A stretch of 64,000 nucleotides of DNA from Flavimobilis soli (GTDB lineage Bacteria > Actinomycetota > Actinomycetes > Actinomycetales > Cellulomonadaceae): assembly GCF_002564025.1 (NCBI RefSeq), contig NZ_PDJH01000001.1, positions 2,790,001-2,854,000 of the forward strand, given 5' to 3'. The notes under the pieces are model-generated. The model was not told the origin of the DNA. It saw nothing but the letters and a program-made list of their open reading frames with translations, and did not search any database. How positions within the stretch are numbered: position 1 is the first letter of the stretch; every line of letters starts with the position of its first letter. Of the stretch, positions 9,661-17,700 are shown one piece after another. A program made the translations under genes and the position numbers.

Positions 9661-10440
9661 TCAGCGGCGTCTCGCGCGCCAGCAGCGCGTGACGTAGGGC
9701 AGCGCGACCTCGTCGCGGCGGGCCAGGTCGGGGTGGGTGCGCGCGAGCGCGTCGACGTCGTCGAGCAGGGCCTCGCGTTCGTCCTCGGGGAGCGTGAGCA
9801 CGTGGCTGCGCGACGCCGCGAGGTCGCGCAAGGCGGTGGTGCGGATGCGGTCCGCCCAGGGGAAGTCGGCGTGCTCGACGTCGGTGAAGTCCTCGGACAG
9901 CAGGGGCGGCCCGTGCGAGGACCCGAGGTCGTCGCCCCGGTGGATGATCTCGGTGAAGCGGGCGACCCAGTCGACCGTGTGGTCGCGGACGTTCCACAGG
10001 ACGCCGAGCCGACCGCCCGGGCGCAGGACGCGAGCGATCTCGCGGCAGGCCGCCTCGGCGTCGAACCAGTGCCACGCCTGGGCGACGACAACACCGTCGA
10101 CGACGCCGTCGTCGACGGGGATCTGCTCGGCAGTCCCGCTGACGGCAGGGACCTGGGGAAGGGTCGCCGAGAGCTCCGCGCGCATCGCGTCGGAGGGTTC
10201 GACAGCGAGGACGTCGCCGCCTGCCTCGACGAGCCGCGCGGTGAGCTTGCCGGTGCCTGCGGCGAGGTCGATGACGCGCGGCGCCCGTCCGGGCTCCGCG
10301 GGGTCAGCGGTGATCCACGCCACGGCCTCGCGCGGGTAGGTGGGGCGGACGCGGCTGTAGACGGCCGCACCGCTGTCGAACGACGCGGCGCGGACGCGGC
10401 GCAGATCTTCGCCTGCCGGGACCGGGTTCGTGCTGGTCAT
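9661..10440 (-). CDS. SAM-dependent class I methyltransferase
   Basis: A 259-residue methyltransferase with the Methyltransf_11 pattern. Motif I is VIDLAAGTGKLT, the acidic motif II residue is in VLAVEPSDAM, and the post-motif segment is VVVAQAWHWFD. The AQAWHWFD signature and the N-terminal FDSGAAVYSRVRPTYP are typical of a common actinobacterial family of uncharacterised methyltransferases. The ATG at 10440 is used because sequence upstream of it is not protein-like. Not paired with an obvious pathway. Confidence 0.83.
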   Translation of the reverse strand: MTSTNPVPAGEDLRRVRAASFDSGAAVYSRVRPTYPREAVAWITADPAEPGRAPRVIDLAAGTGKLTARLVEAGGDVLAVEPSDAMRAELSATLPQVPAVSGTAEQIPVDDGVVDGVVVAQAWHWFDAEAACREIARVLRPGGRLGVLWNVRDHTVDWVARFTEIIHRGDDLGSSHGPPLLSEDFTDVEHADFPWADRIRTTALRDLAASRSHVLTLPEDEREALLDDVDALARTHPDLARRDEVALPYVTRCWRARRR

Positions 10441-10559
10441 GGCTCTACGCTCGCACGCGCTGGGGCGCCAGGCCAGGGGGATCTGGCCCGGTGCCCGGGC
10501 TCTCGGGGCGTGTCCCCGAGCGGTCGTGCGGCCGTCTTCCCGCACGCGCGGCGCTGGTT

Positions 10560-10587
10560 TTGACCCTCGGCGATCCTCAGGTAATGT
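10560..10587 (+). promoter_or_regulatory. Probable promoter of the tRNA cluster
   Basis: A -35 hexamer TTGACC (10560-10565) and a -10 hexamer TAATGT (10582-10587) are separated by 16 bp, about 90 bp upstream of tRNA-Gln. The same -10 sequence recurs upstream of the second tRNA-Glu. Confidence 0.6.
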
Positions 10588-10676
10588 TCTTCCTCGGGAC
10601 AACCCCTGGAAAACGGGTCGGCCACGTGGAGCGCGAGCTTGGCGCGGTGCGGCGACGGACTGGCGGGTTACCCCCT

Positions 10677-10748
10677 TGGGGTATGGTGTAATTGGCAACA
10701 CAACGGTTTCTGGTACCGTCATTCTAGGTTCGAGTCCTGGTACCCCAG
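10677..10748 (+). tRNA. tRNA-Gln (anticodon CTG)
   Basis: A 72-nt cloverleaf. The acceptor arm TGGGGTA pairs with TACCCCA, and the anticodon stem ACGGT/ACCGT encloses the loop TTCTGGT, giving anticodon CTG for CAG codons. The T-arm contains GGTTCGAGTCC. CCA is not encoded. It is the first of three tRNA genes on this strand. Confidence 0.95.
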
Positions 10749-10823
10749 CTGCGAGAGCGGCACGATCCTGCGGATCGTGAGCGTTGTCGTGAGCGTGAGA
10801 ACCTCGGTTCGATCGCAGTTCTA

Positions 10824-10896
10824 GCCCCCGTCGTCTAGCGGCCTAGGACGCCGCCCTCTCACGGCGGTAACACGGGTTCAAATCCCGTCGGGGGTA
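10824..10896 (+). tRNA. tRNA-Glu (anticodon CTC), copy 1
   Basis: A 73-nt tRNA. The acceptor arm GCCCCCG pairs with CGGGGGT, with a terminal G-U pair. The anticodon loop CCTCTCA gives CTC for GAG codons, the main Glu codon in such GC-rich genomes. The T-arm is ACGGG/CCCGT. A strong terminator follows after 5 bp. Confidence 0.95.
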
Positions 10897-10901
10897 CGTC
10901 G

Positions 10902-10933
10902 AAGCCCGACCGCCATTGGCGGTCGGGCTTTTT
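10902..10933 (+). terminator. Intrinsic terminator after tRNA-Glu copy 1
   Basis: Perfect 13-bp stem (10902-10914 with 10918-10930), 3-nt loop ATT, and a run of five T at its 3' end. A classical Rho-independent terminator that ends the tRNA-Gln/tRNA-Glu transcript. Confidence 0.9.
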
Positions 10934-10979
10934 CGTGCGTTCTCGCAGGTGCCGTCGGTGACCCGAGAGACGCTCGCTC

Positions 10980-10995
10980 GGGGGGGGGGGGGGGG
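10980..10995 (+). repeat. Homopolymer of 16 G between the tRNA-Glu copies
   Basis: Sixteen consecutive G residues in a non-coding spacer, 47 bp after the terminator and about 170 bp before tRNA-Glu copy 2. No gene spans it. It is prone to replication slippage and to sequencing error, so its length should be treated as approximate. Confidence 0.9.
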
Positions 10996-11083
10996 CGAGG
11001 GTGCCCGAACGGGGCACCGGGAGCACTGCACGCCCGGGATCCTGCGCGCGTCGAAGTCCGTGGCGCGCGTCACACCGCGGCGA

Positions 11084-11114
11084 TTGGCGTTCCGCCCCGA
11101 CGTCTGTGTAATGT
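11084..11114 (+). promoter_or_regulatory. Possible promoter of tRNA-Glu copy 2
   Basis: TTGGCG (11084-11089) and TAATGT (11109-11114) lie about 50 bp upstream of the tRNA, with a 19-bp spacer that is longer than ideal. The -10 matches that of the first tRNA promoter, and the upstream terminator makes an independent promoter necessary. Confidence 0.45.
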
Positions 11115-11165
11115 TCCTACCCGGCGCACAGCGCAGGCCATCTGGCCAGCGTGAACGTCAGTCCG

Positions 11166-11238
11166 GCCCCCGTCGTCTAGCGGCCTAGGACGCCGCCCTC
11201 TCACGGCGGTAACACGGGTTCAAATCCCGTCGGGGGTA
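11166..11238 (+). tRNA. tRNA-Glu (anticodon CTC), copy 2
   Basis: Identical over all 73 nt to copy 1, which lies 342 bp upstream. Same anticodon CTC and G-U-closed acceptor arm. The flanks differ from copy 1 apart from a few bases, so only the tRNA body is duplicated. Confidence 0.95.
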
Positions 11239-11247
11239 CGAGCAAGA

Positions 11248-11280
11248 GGCCCGGTCATCGTCACGATGACCGGGCCCCTT
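11248..11280 (+). terminator. Terminator after tRNA-Glu copy 2, shared with the convergent regulator gene
   Basis: A 13-bp perfect stem (11248-11260 with 11264-11276) with a 3-nt loop and a short CCTT tail. The IclR regulator gene ends 24 bp further on from the other side, so the hairpin can serve both directions. Confidence 0.75.
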
Positions 11281-11303
11281 CTGCGTTCGGGGATGGACGG
11301 AGC

Positions 11304-12023
11304 TCAGCTCGCCGCGCGGCGCAGGACCTCGGTGAGGCGGTTGGCGGCAGCGACGACCGAGCCGGCGTGCAGACGGCCGGGCTGGCGGCTCAGGCGCTCG
11401 ACAGGACCGGAGATCGACACGGCGGCGACGATGCGCCCCGAAGGGCCGCGCACGGGCGCCGACACGGACGCGACGCCGGGCTCGCGCTCGCCGACGGACT
11501 GGGCCCACCCGCGGCGACGGACGCCCGAGAGGATCGTCGCCGTGAACTTCGCGCCCTGCAGGCCGCGGTGCAGACGGTCCGGCTCCTCCCATGCGAGGAG
11601 GATCTGGGCCGCAGAGCCGGCCTGCATCGTCAGGGTCGCGCCGACGGGGATCGAGTCGCGCAGGCCGATCGGTCGCTCGGCGGCCGCGACACAGATGCGC
11701 TGGTCGCCCTGGCGGCGGTACAGCTGCGCGCTTTCCCCGGTATGATCGCGCAAGGCCGTCAGGACAGGGTTGGCTGCAGCAAGCAGCCGGTCCTCACCTG
11801 CGGCGGTCGCGAGCTCGTTGAGACGCGGTCCCAGGACGAACCGTCCCTGCATGTCGCGCGCCACGAGGCGGTGGTGCTCGAGGGCGACGGCGAGCCTGTG
11901 GGCCGTCGGCCTGGCCAGATGAGTCGCTGCCACGAGCTGTGCGAGCGTCGCCGGTCCGGCCTCGAGGGCGCCGAGCACCGAGGCGGCCTTGTCCAGCACG
12001 CCAACTCCGCTAGAATTGTCCAT
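11304..12023 (-). CDS. ndgR: IclR-family regulator of leucine biosynthesis (NdgR/LtbR-type)
   Basis: A 239-residue IclR-type regulator. The N-terminal winged helix-turn-helix (GVLDKAASVLGALEAG, then ATLAQLVAATHLARPTAHRL) is followed by the IclR effector domain (residues about 85-230, with VGATLTMQAGSAAQILLAW and VSAPVRGPSGRIVAAVSISGP). It is divergent from leuCD. This arrangement is conserved in actinobacteria, where the protein (NdgR in Streptomyces, LtbR in Corynebacterium) controls leuCD and other amino-acid genes. The ATG at 12023 gives the family's usual N-terminus; the frame is open far upstream but through leuC. The operator is expected in the 114-bp gap to leuC. Confidence 0.88.
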   Translation of the reverse strand: MDNSSGVGVLDKAASVLGALEAGPATLAQLVAATHLARPTAHRLAVALEHHRLVARDMQGRFVLGPRLNELATAAGEDRLLAAANPVLTALRDHTGESAQLYRRQGDQRICVAAAERPIGLRDSIPVGATLTMQAGSAAQILLAWEEPDRLHRGLQGAKFTATILSGVRRRGWAQSVGEREPGVASVSAPVRGPSGRIVAAVSISGPVERLSRQPGRLHAGSVVAAANRLTEVLRRAAS

Positions 12024-12093
12024 AGGACGATATTGCAGTCTCGCAGGCTGAGACGCAAGTGCAGAGCACGGCGAGTCGTCGCAATTCTTGAGC

Positions 12094-12113
12094 CGCTCCT
12101 CGCGCGAGGAGCG
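12094..12113. promoter_or_regulatory. Perfect 20-bp palindrome in the ndgR/leuC gap
   Basis: Ten bases (CGCTCCTCGC) are followed at once by their exact reverse complement, ending 24 bp before the leuC start. It could be an operator for the divergent regulator or an RNA hairpin in the leuC leader. Its closeness to the ribosome-binding site would let either mechanism repress leuC. Confidence 0.45.
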
Positions 12114-12137
12114 CTGCAGTGATCGAGAGGACGCACC

Positions 12138-13619
12138 ATGGCGGGCACGCTGGCAGAGAAGGTTTGGGACGCACACCTCGTGCGTCGGGGGAGCGACGGC
12201 GCGCCGGACCTCCTCTACATCGACCTCCACCTCCTGCACGAGGTGACGAGCCCGCAGGCGTTCGAGGGCCTTCGCCTCGCCGGTCGCAAGGTCCGCCGCA
12301 CAGACCTGACGATCGCGACGGAGGACCACAACACCCCGACGCTCGACATCGACCTGCCGATCGCCGACCTCACGAGCCGCACGCAGATCCAGACGCTGCG
12401 CAACAACGCCCAGGAGTTCGGCGTCCGCATCCACTCGCTCGGCGACGCGGACCAGGGGATCGTCCACCAGGTCGGCCCGCAGCTCGGCCTGACGATGCCG
12501 GGCCTGACTGTCGTCTGCGGCGACTCGCACACCTCGACGCACGGCGCTTTCGGCGCCCTCGCGTTCGGTATCGGCACGAGCGAGGTCGAGCACGTCCTCG
12601 CGACCCAGACGCTCCCGCTCGCCCCGTTCAAGACGATGGCGATCACCGTCGACGGCGAGCTGCCGCCCGGCGCCACGTCGAAGGACATCATCCTCGCGAT
12701 CATCGCGAAGATCGGTACCGGTGGCGGGCAGGGCTACGTGCTGGAGTACCGCGGCGAGGCCATCCGCAAGCTCTCGATGGAAGCGCGGATGACCATCTGC
12801 AACATGTCGATCGAGGCCGGCGCCCGCGCCGGCATGATCGCCCCCGACGAGACCACGTTCGAGTACCTCAAGGGCCGTCCCCACGCTCCCGAGGGCGCCG
12901 ACTGGGACGCTGCCGTCGAGTACTGGAAGACGCTCCGCACGGACGACGACGCGACGTTCGACGCCGAGGTCGTGCTGCACGCCTCCGACCTCGAGCCGTT
13001 CATCACGTGGGGCACCAACCCCGGCCAGGGCCTCCCGCTCTCGGCGAACGTGCCCGTCCCCGAGCTCATCGCCGACGAGAACGACCGCGTCGCCGCCGAG
13101 CGCGCGATCGAGTACATGGGCCTCGTGCCCGGCACGCCGCTGCGCGACATCAAGGTCGACACGGTCTTCATCGGCTCCTGCACCAACGGCCGCATCGAGG
13201 ACCTCCGCTCCGTCGCGAAGGTCCTGCGCGGCCGCAAGAAGGCCGACGACGTCCGCGTCCTCGTGGTCCCGGCGTCGGCTCGTGTGCGTCTCCAGGCCGA
13301 GGCCGAGGGCCTCGACAAGATCTTCCTCGACTTCGGTGCGGAGTGGCGCAACGCCGGCTGCTCGATGTGCCTCGGCATGAACCCCGACCAGCTCAAGCCG
13401 GGCGAGCGCGCGGCCTCGACCTCGAACCGCAACTTCGAGGGTCGCCAGGGCAAGGGCGGGCGCACGCACCTCGTGTCGCCGCTCGTCGCCGCCGCGACCG
13501 CGATCCGCGGCACGCTCTCCTCGCTCTCCGACCTCGACCTGCCGGCCGACGTCGACCTGACGTCCTTCGACGGGACGCCGCTGGCGCCGCTCGACCCGAA
13601 CGTCCTCGTTCAGGTCTGA
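12138..13619 (+). CDS. leuC: 3-isopropylmalate dehydratase large subunit
   Basis: A 493-residue aconitase-family enzyme that interconverts 2- and 3-isopropylmalate in leucine synthesis, working as a dimer with LeuD. The three [4Fe-4S] cysteines are visible: one in [12 protein letters not shown], and two in [10 protein letters not shown]. The N-terminal [15 protein letters not shown] and [15 protein letters not shown] are typical. The ATG lies downstream of GAGAGGACG. The leuD start follows 35 bp after the stop, so both subunits come from one message, probably under the divergent IclR regulator. Confidence 0.97.
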   Translation: MAGTLAEKVWDAHLVRRGSDGAPDLLYIDLHLLHEVTSPQAFEGLRLAGRKVRRTDLTIATEDHNTPTLDIDLPIADLTSRTQIQTLRNNAQEFGVRIHSLGDADQGIVHQVGPQLGLTMPGLTVVCGDSHTSTHGAFGALAFGIGTSEVEHVLATQTLPLAPFKTMAITVDGELPPGATSKDIILAIIAKIGTGGGQGYVLEYRGEAIRKLSMEARMTICNMSIEAGARAGMIAPDETTFEYLKGRPHAPEGADWDAAVEYWKTLRTDDDATFDAEVVLHASDLEPFITWGTNPGQGLPLSANVPVPELIADENDRVAAERAIEYMGLVPGTPLRDIKVDTVFIGSCTNGRIEDLRSVAKVLRGRKKADDVRVLVVPASARVRLQAEAEGLDKIFLDFGAEWRNAGCSMCLGMNPDQLKPGERAASTSNRNFEGRQGKGGRTHLVSPLVAAATAIRGTLSSLSDLDLPADVDLTSFDGTPLAPLDPNVLVQV

Positions 13620-13654
13620 CCGCCGCACCCCGAGACCCCGAAGGGACCAGTTCC

Positions 13655-14296
13655 ATGGAGAAGTTCACCACCCACACCGGTGTCGGAGTGCCGCTGCGCC
13701 GCAGCAACGTCGACACGGACCAGATCATCCCCGCCGTCTACCTCAAGCGGGTCACGCGCACGGGCTTCGAGGACGCGCTGTTCGCCGCCTGGCGCGGCGA
13801 CGAGTCGTTCGTCCTCAACCAGCCCGCGTACAAGAACGGCAGCGTCCTCGTCGCCGGCCCCGACTTCGGCACCGGCTCGTCGCGCGAGCACGCCGTGTGG
13901 GCGCTCAAGGACTACGGCTTCAAGGCCGTCCTGTCCTCGCGCTTCGCGGACATCTTCCGCGGCAACTCGGGCAAGCAGGGCCTCGTCGCGGCGATCGCCG
14001 CCCAGGAGGACATCGAGCTGCTGTGGAAGGTTCTCGAGAACCAGCCCGGCACCGAGGTCACCGTCGACATCGTCGAGCGCACCGCGTCCGCCGGTGACGT
14101 GACCGTCCAGATCCACCTGGACGACTACACGCGCTGGCGGCTCATGGAGGGTCTCGACGACATCGGTCTCACGCTCCAGCACGAGGACGAGATCGCGGCG
14201 TTCGAGGCGAAGCGCGAGCCGTGGCGCCCGAAGACCCTGCCGGCGAAGCACCTGCCGAAGGTCGACATCGAGGCTGCGCGTCCCGTCGACGCCTGA
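13655..14296 (+). CDS. leuD: 3-isopropylmalate dehydratase small subunit
   Basis: A 213-residue swivel domain of isopropylmalate isomerase. N-terminal [19 protein letters not shown] and [17 protein letters not shown] are the substrate-binding signatures; [10 protein letters not shown] matches the FxxNxxxxGL element. It pairs with LeuC encoded immediately upstream. Preceded by GAAGGGACC as ribosome-binding region. A large hairpin begins at the stop codon. Confidence 0.97.
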   Translation: MEKFTTHTGVGVPLRRSNVDTDQIIPAVYLKRVTRTGFEDALFAAWRGDESFVLNQPAYKNGSVLVAGPDFGTGSSREHAVWALKDYGFKAVLSSRFADIFRGNSGKQGLVAAIAAQEDIELLWKVLENQPGTEVTVDIVERTASAGDVTVQIHLDDYTRWRLMEGLDDIGLTLQHEDEIAAFEAKREPWRPKTLPAKHLPKVDIEAARPVDA

Positions 14297-14362
14297 CATG
14301 ATTCACGACGCCGGGTGCGTCCTCCAGGAACATCGGAGGCCGTGCCCGGCGTTCGTCATGTC
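14295..14362 (+). terminator. Long hairpin after leuD, probable terminator
   Basis: Arms at 14295-14315 and 14345-14362 pair almost fully (outer GACATGA with TCATGTC, inner CGCCGGG with CCCGGCG). The stem starts inside the leuD stop codon and encloses a small CTCC/GGAG stem. There is no U-run. It separates the leu operon from murA. Confidence 0.55.
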
Positions 14363-14469
14363 AGCGCGCGTCCCGCTCCCGAGCGGCGCGAGGTGCCGTG
14401 CACGAACTCCACACGACTCGTTCCCACGAACAGGCGAACGCGACCCGAGCGATAGGCGACGATAGGACA

Positions 14470-15786
14470 ATGAACGATCTCCTCACGGTCAACGGCGGCA
14501 CGCCGCTCAACGGCACCATCACCGTCCGCGGCGCCAAGAACTTCGTCTCCAAGGCGATGGTCGCCTCGCTCCTGGGAGAAGGACCGAGCGAGCTGCGCAA
14601 CGTGCCGCTCATCCGTGACGTCGAGATCGTCTCCGGCCTGCTCGAGCTGCACGGCGTGCACGTCGACTACGACGCGGCCGCCGGCATCCTGAGGCTCGAC
14701 CCGTCGAACGTCGAGTCCGCACACGTCGCCGACATCGACGCTCATGCCGGTTCGAGCCGCATCCCGATCCTGTTCTGCGGGCCGCTCCTGCACCGCCTGG
14801 GCGAGGCGTTCATCCCTGACCTCGGTGGCTGCCGCATCGGCGACCGGCCGATCAACTACCACCTCGACATCCTGCGCCAGTTCGGCGCCGTCGTGGACAA
14901 GCGCGCCCAGGGCATCCACCTGACCGCGCCCCACGGCTTGCGCGGTACCAAGATCTCGCTGCCCTACCCGAGCGTCGGCGCGACCGAGCAGCTCCTCCTC
15001 ACCGCCGTGCGCGCCGAGGGCATCACGGAGCTCTCGAACGCGGCGATCGAGCCCGAGATCATGGACCTGATCAACGTCCTGCAGAAGATGGGCGCGATCA
15101 TCTCGGTCGACACCGACCGCGTCATCCGCATCGAGGGCGTCGAGCGTCTGCGCGGCTTCCGCCACACCGCCCTCGGCGACCGCATCGAGGCGGCCTCCTG
15201 GGCGTCCGCCGCGCTCGCGACCGGGGGCGACATCACGGTCAAGGGCGCGACCCAGCCGGAGATGATCGCGTTCCTCAACACCTTCCGGAAGGTCGGTGGG
15301 GAGTTCGAGGTCGAGGACGACGGCATCCGCTTCTTCCACCCGGGCGGCGAGCTGCGCTCGATCGTCCTCGAGACCGACGTGCACCCCGGCTTCATGACCG
15401 ACTGGCAGCAGCCGCTCGTCGTCGCGCTGACGCAGGCCTCGGGCCTGTCGATCGTCCACGAGACGGTCTACGAGAACCGCTTCGGCTTCACCGACGCGCT
15501 GCGCGGCATGGGTGCGAACATCCAGGTCTACAAGGAGTGCCTCGGCGGGCGTCCCTGCCGCTTCGGGCAGCGGAACTTCTACCACTCCGCGGTCATCTCG
15601 GGCGCGACGCCGCTCGAGGCTGCCGAGATCGAGGTCCCGGACCTGCGCGGCGGCTTCTCGCACCTCATCGCGGCGCTGGCCGCGAAGGGCACGTCGAAGG
15701 TGCGCGGCATCGGCCTCATCGACCGCGGCTACGAGGCGTTCACGGACAAGCTCGCGGCGCTCGGCGCGGACTTCAGCCGCGACTGA
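14470..15786 (+). CDS. murA: UDP-N-acetylglucosamine 1-carboxyvinyltransferase (MurA family)
   Basis: A 438-residue EPSP-synthase-fold enzyme that transfers enolpyruvate from PEP to UDP-GlcNAc, the first committed step of peptidoglycan synthesis. The catalytic, fosfomycin-target Cys is Cys121 in DLGGCRIGDRP. The substrate-binding Lys is in VRGAKNFVSKAM, a departure from the usual GAKNAALP, which suggests the actinobacterial MurA subclass. Other blocks are YPSVGATEQLLL and the C-terminal DLRGGFSHLIAAL. The ATG at 14470 follows a weak AGGAC; an in-frame start at 14398 lies in sequence not like MurA. plsC begins 42 bp after the stop. Confidence 0.93.
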   Translation: MNDLLTVNGGTPLNGTITVRGAKNFVSKAMVASLLGEGPSELRNVPLIRDVEIVSGLLELHGVHVDYDAAAGILRLDPSNVESAHVADIDAHAGSSRIPILFCGPLLHRLGEAFIPDLGGCRIGDRPINYHLDILRQFGAVVDKRAQGIHLTAPHGLRGTKISLPYPSVGATEQLLLTAVRAEGITELSNAAIEPEIMDLINVLQKMGAIISVDTDRVIRIEGVERLRGFRHTALGDRIEAASWASAALATGGDITVKGATQPEMIAFLNTFRKVGGEFEVEDDGIRFFHPGGELRSIVLETDVHPGFMTDWQQPLVVALTQASGLSIVHETVYENRFGFTDALRGMGANIQVYKECLGGRPCRFGQRNFYHSAVISGATPLEAAEIEVPDLRGGFSHLIAALAAKGTSKVRGIGLIDRGYEAFTDKLAALGADFSRD

Positions 15787-15828
15787 TCAGCCGTCCTGAC
15801 GGCGCCCGCGACGGTAGGATCGCTGCTC

Positions 15829-16587
15829 GTGACGATCGCTCATCCCGCTAGCCGGACGTACCGCATCATCGCGGGGATCCTCCGGCCGTTCCTGTTCTCG
15901 ATCACCAAGCGTGACTGGCGAGGCGCGGAGCACCTGCCGTCGTCCGGCGGGTTCATCGCGGCGGGCAACCACATGACGAACATCGACCCGTTGACGTTCG
16001 CGCACTTCCTGTACGACCACGGTCATGCGCCGCGCGTCCTCGCGAAGGCGTCGCTGTTCAAGATCCCTGTCGTCGGCAAGCTGCTCCTTCGTACGGGTCA
16101 GATCCCCGTGCTGCGGAACTCCAGCTCGGCGGCCCACTCGCTGAGCACGGGTGTGGAGGCGCTGCGCGAGGGTTCGTGCGTCGCCGTCTTCCCGGAGGGG
16201 ACGCTCACGCGTGACCCGGACCTGTGGCCGATGGTCGCGAAGACCGGTGTCGCCCGCCTCGCCCTCGAGGCCCGCGTGCCGGTGATCCCGATCGCGCAGT
16301 GGGGCATGCAGGAGATCCTCCCGCAGTACTCGAAGAAGTTCCGGCCGTTCCCGCGCAAGCTCGTGAGCGTGTGGGCAGGCGCGCCCGTCGACCTCGCGGA
16401 CCTCTACGACCGCCCTCGCGACGCCGCGACCCTCCACGAGGCGACCAACCGCGTCATGGACGCGATCACGCGCCTCCTCGAGGAGATCCGCCAGGAGAAG
16501 GCGCCCGCGGGGCGGGTCGACCCTCGCACGGGCGAGCGCGTCCTCGACGAGAAGCCGACCGACGAGCCGGGCGAGCCCCGTGCCTGA
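15829..16587 (+). CDS. plsC: 1-acyl-sn-glycerol-3-phosphate acyltransferase
   Basis: A 252-residue membrane-associated acyltransferase that makes phosphatidic acid or an analogous lipid. The HX4D motif is NHMTNIDP, the second block is RNSSSAAHSLSTGVEAL, and the third is FPEGTLTRD. An N-terminal hydrophobic stretch (IIAGILRPFLFSI) anchors it. The charged tail after about residue 215 is probably disordered. A GTG start is used. The stop overlaps the gpsA start, so acyltransferase and glycerol-3-phosphate supply are encoded together. Confidence 0.9.
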   Translation: MTIAHPASRTYRIIAGILRPFLFSITKRDWRGAEHLPSSGGFIAAGNHMTNIDPLTFAHFLYDHGHAPRVLAKASLFKIPVVGKLLLRTGQIPVLRNSSSAAHSLSTGVEALREGSCVAVFPEGTLTRDPDLWPMVAKTGVARLALEARVPVIPIAQWGMQEILPQYSKKFRPFPRKLVSVWAGAPVDLADLYDRPRDAATLHEATNRVMDAITRLLEEIRQEKAPAGRVDPRTGERVLDEKPTDEPGEPRA

Positions 16588-17623
16588 CGCGACGAACGCG
16601 ACGGCCGGGCAGCCGGACGCGCCGGTGCGCGCCGTCGTGCTCGGGTCCGGTGCCTGGGGCACGACCTTCGCGATGGTCCTCGCGGACGCCGGTTGCGACG
16701 TCACGATCTGGGGCCGCAGCCAGCAGGTCTGCGACCAGATCGAGCGCGAGCACCGCAACTCCCGCAACCTCCCGGGCATCCGCCTCCCCGAGGCGATCCG
16801 CGCGACGACCGACGCAGCGGAGGCCCTCGCGGGCGCCGACCTCGTCGTCGTCGCGATCCCGTCGCAGAGCGCGCGGGAGACCCTCACCGCCCTGCGCGAC
16901 GACGTGCCCGACGGCGCCGTCGTCGTGTCGCTCATGAAGGGTGTCGAGCTCGACACGGACCGCCGCATGAGCGAGGTCGTGTCCGAGGCGCTCGGCATCG
17001 ACGAGTCCCGCGTGGTCGTGGTCTCCGGCCCCAACCTCGCGCGCGAGATCGCCGAGCGTCAGCCGACCGCGACGGTCGTCGCAGGCACGGACCCGGGCGC
17101 GACAGCGCTCGTCGCCCGCGCGTGCTCGACGCCGTACTTCCGCCCGTACACGAACGCCGACGTCGTCGGCGTCGAGCTGTGCGGAGCGGTCAAGAACGTC
17201 ATCGCGGTGGCCGTCGGCATCGCGCAGGGCTGCGGCTACGGTCTCAACACGACCGCGACGGTCATCACACGCGGGCTCGTCGAGATCACCCGGCTCGGGC
17301 TCGCGCTCGGCGCGAACGTCGAGACGTTCCCCGGCCTCGCCGGCATGGGCGACCTCATGGCGACGTGCGCGTCGCCCCTGTCGCGCAACCACACGCTCGG
17401 CAAGCACATCGGCGCGGGGCTCACGCTCGACGAGGCGATCGCCGCGACCGGCGGCACGGCCGAGGGCGTGAAGTCCTCGCGGTCCGTGCTCGAGCTCGCG
17501 CACGCTCACGGCGTCGAGATGCCGATCACCGCGGCGGTCGCCGCCGTCCTGCACGAGGGCATGCCCGTCGAGGAGATGGCGATGTCGCTGCTCGCGCGAC
17601 CGAAGCGCGCGGAAGGCCTCTGA
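16580..17623 (+). CDS. gpsA: Glycerol-3-phosphate dehydrogenase [NAD(P)+]
   Basis: A 347-residue enzyme reducing dihydroxyacetone phosphate to sn-glycerol 3-phosphate, the backbone of phospholipids. The NAD(P)-binding GxGxxG is VVLGSGAWGTTFA, the catalytic Lys is in CGAVKNVIAVAVG, and other signatures are VSGPNLAREIA and FPGLAGMGDLMATC. A 15-residue N-terminal extension precedes the Rossmann fold. The GTG start lies inside the end of plsC. The gene ends 77 bp before a convergent PLP-enzyme gene. Confidence 0.96.
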   Translation: MPDATNATAGQPDAPVRAVVLGSGAWGTTFAMVLADAGCDVTIWGRSQQVCDQIEREHRNSRNLPGIRLPEAIRATTDAAEALAGADLVVVAIPSQSARETLTALRDDVPDGAVVVSLMKGVELDTDRRMSEVVSEALGIDESRVVVVSGPNLAREIAERQPTATVVAGTDPGATALVARACSTPYFRPYTNADVVGVELCGAVKNVIAVAVGIAQGCGYGLNTTATVITRGLVEITRLGLALGANVETFPGLAGMGDLMATCASPLSRNHTLGKHIGAGLTLDEAIAATGGTAEGVKSSRSVLELAHAHGVEMPITAAVAAVLHEGMPVEEMAMSLLARPKRAEGL

Positions 17624-17700
17624 GCCGCGGCTCTGCACCTCGGCGCACCGGGACGGGCTGCCCCAGCCGGCGCACGCGACTCAGCGGGCGCGGGCTGCTG

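Noticed and set aside
10502..10520. CTCGGGG/CCCCGAG inverted repeat upstream of the tRNA promoter, as a possible third DosR box
   Set aside because: The spacing between half-sites is one base short and the GGGAC core is absent.
11304..13628. Long minus-strand open frame joining the IclR regulator to sequence opposite leuC
   Set aside because: Only the first 239 codons from 12023 match a protein family; the rest is opposite leuC.
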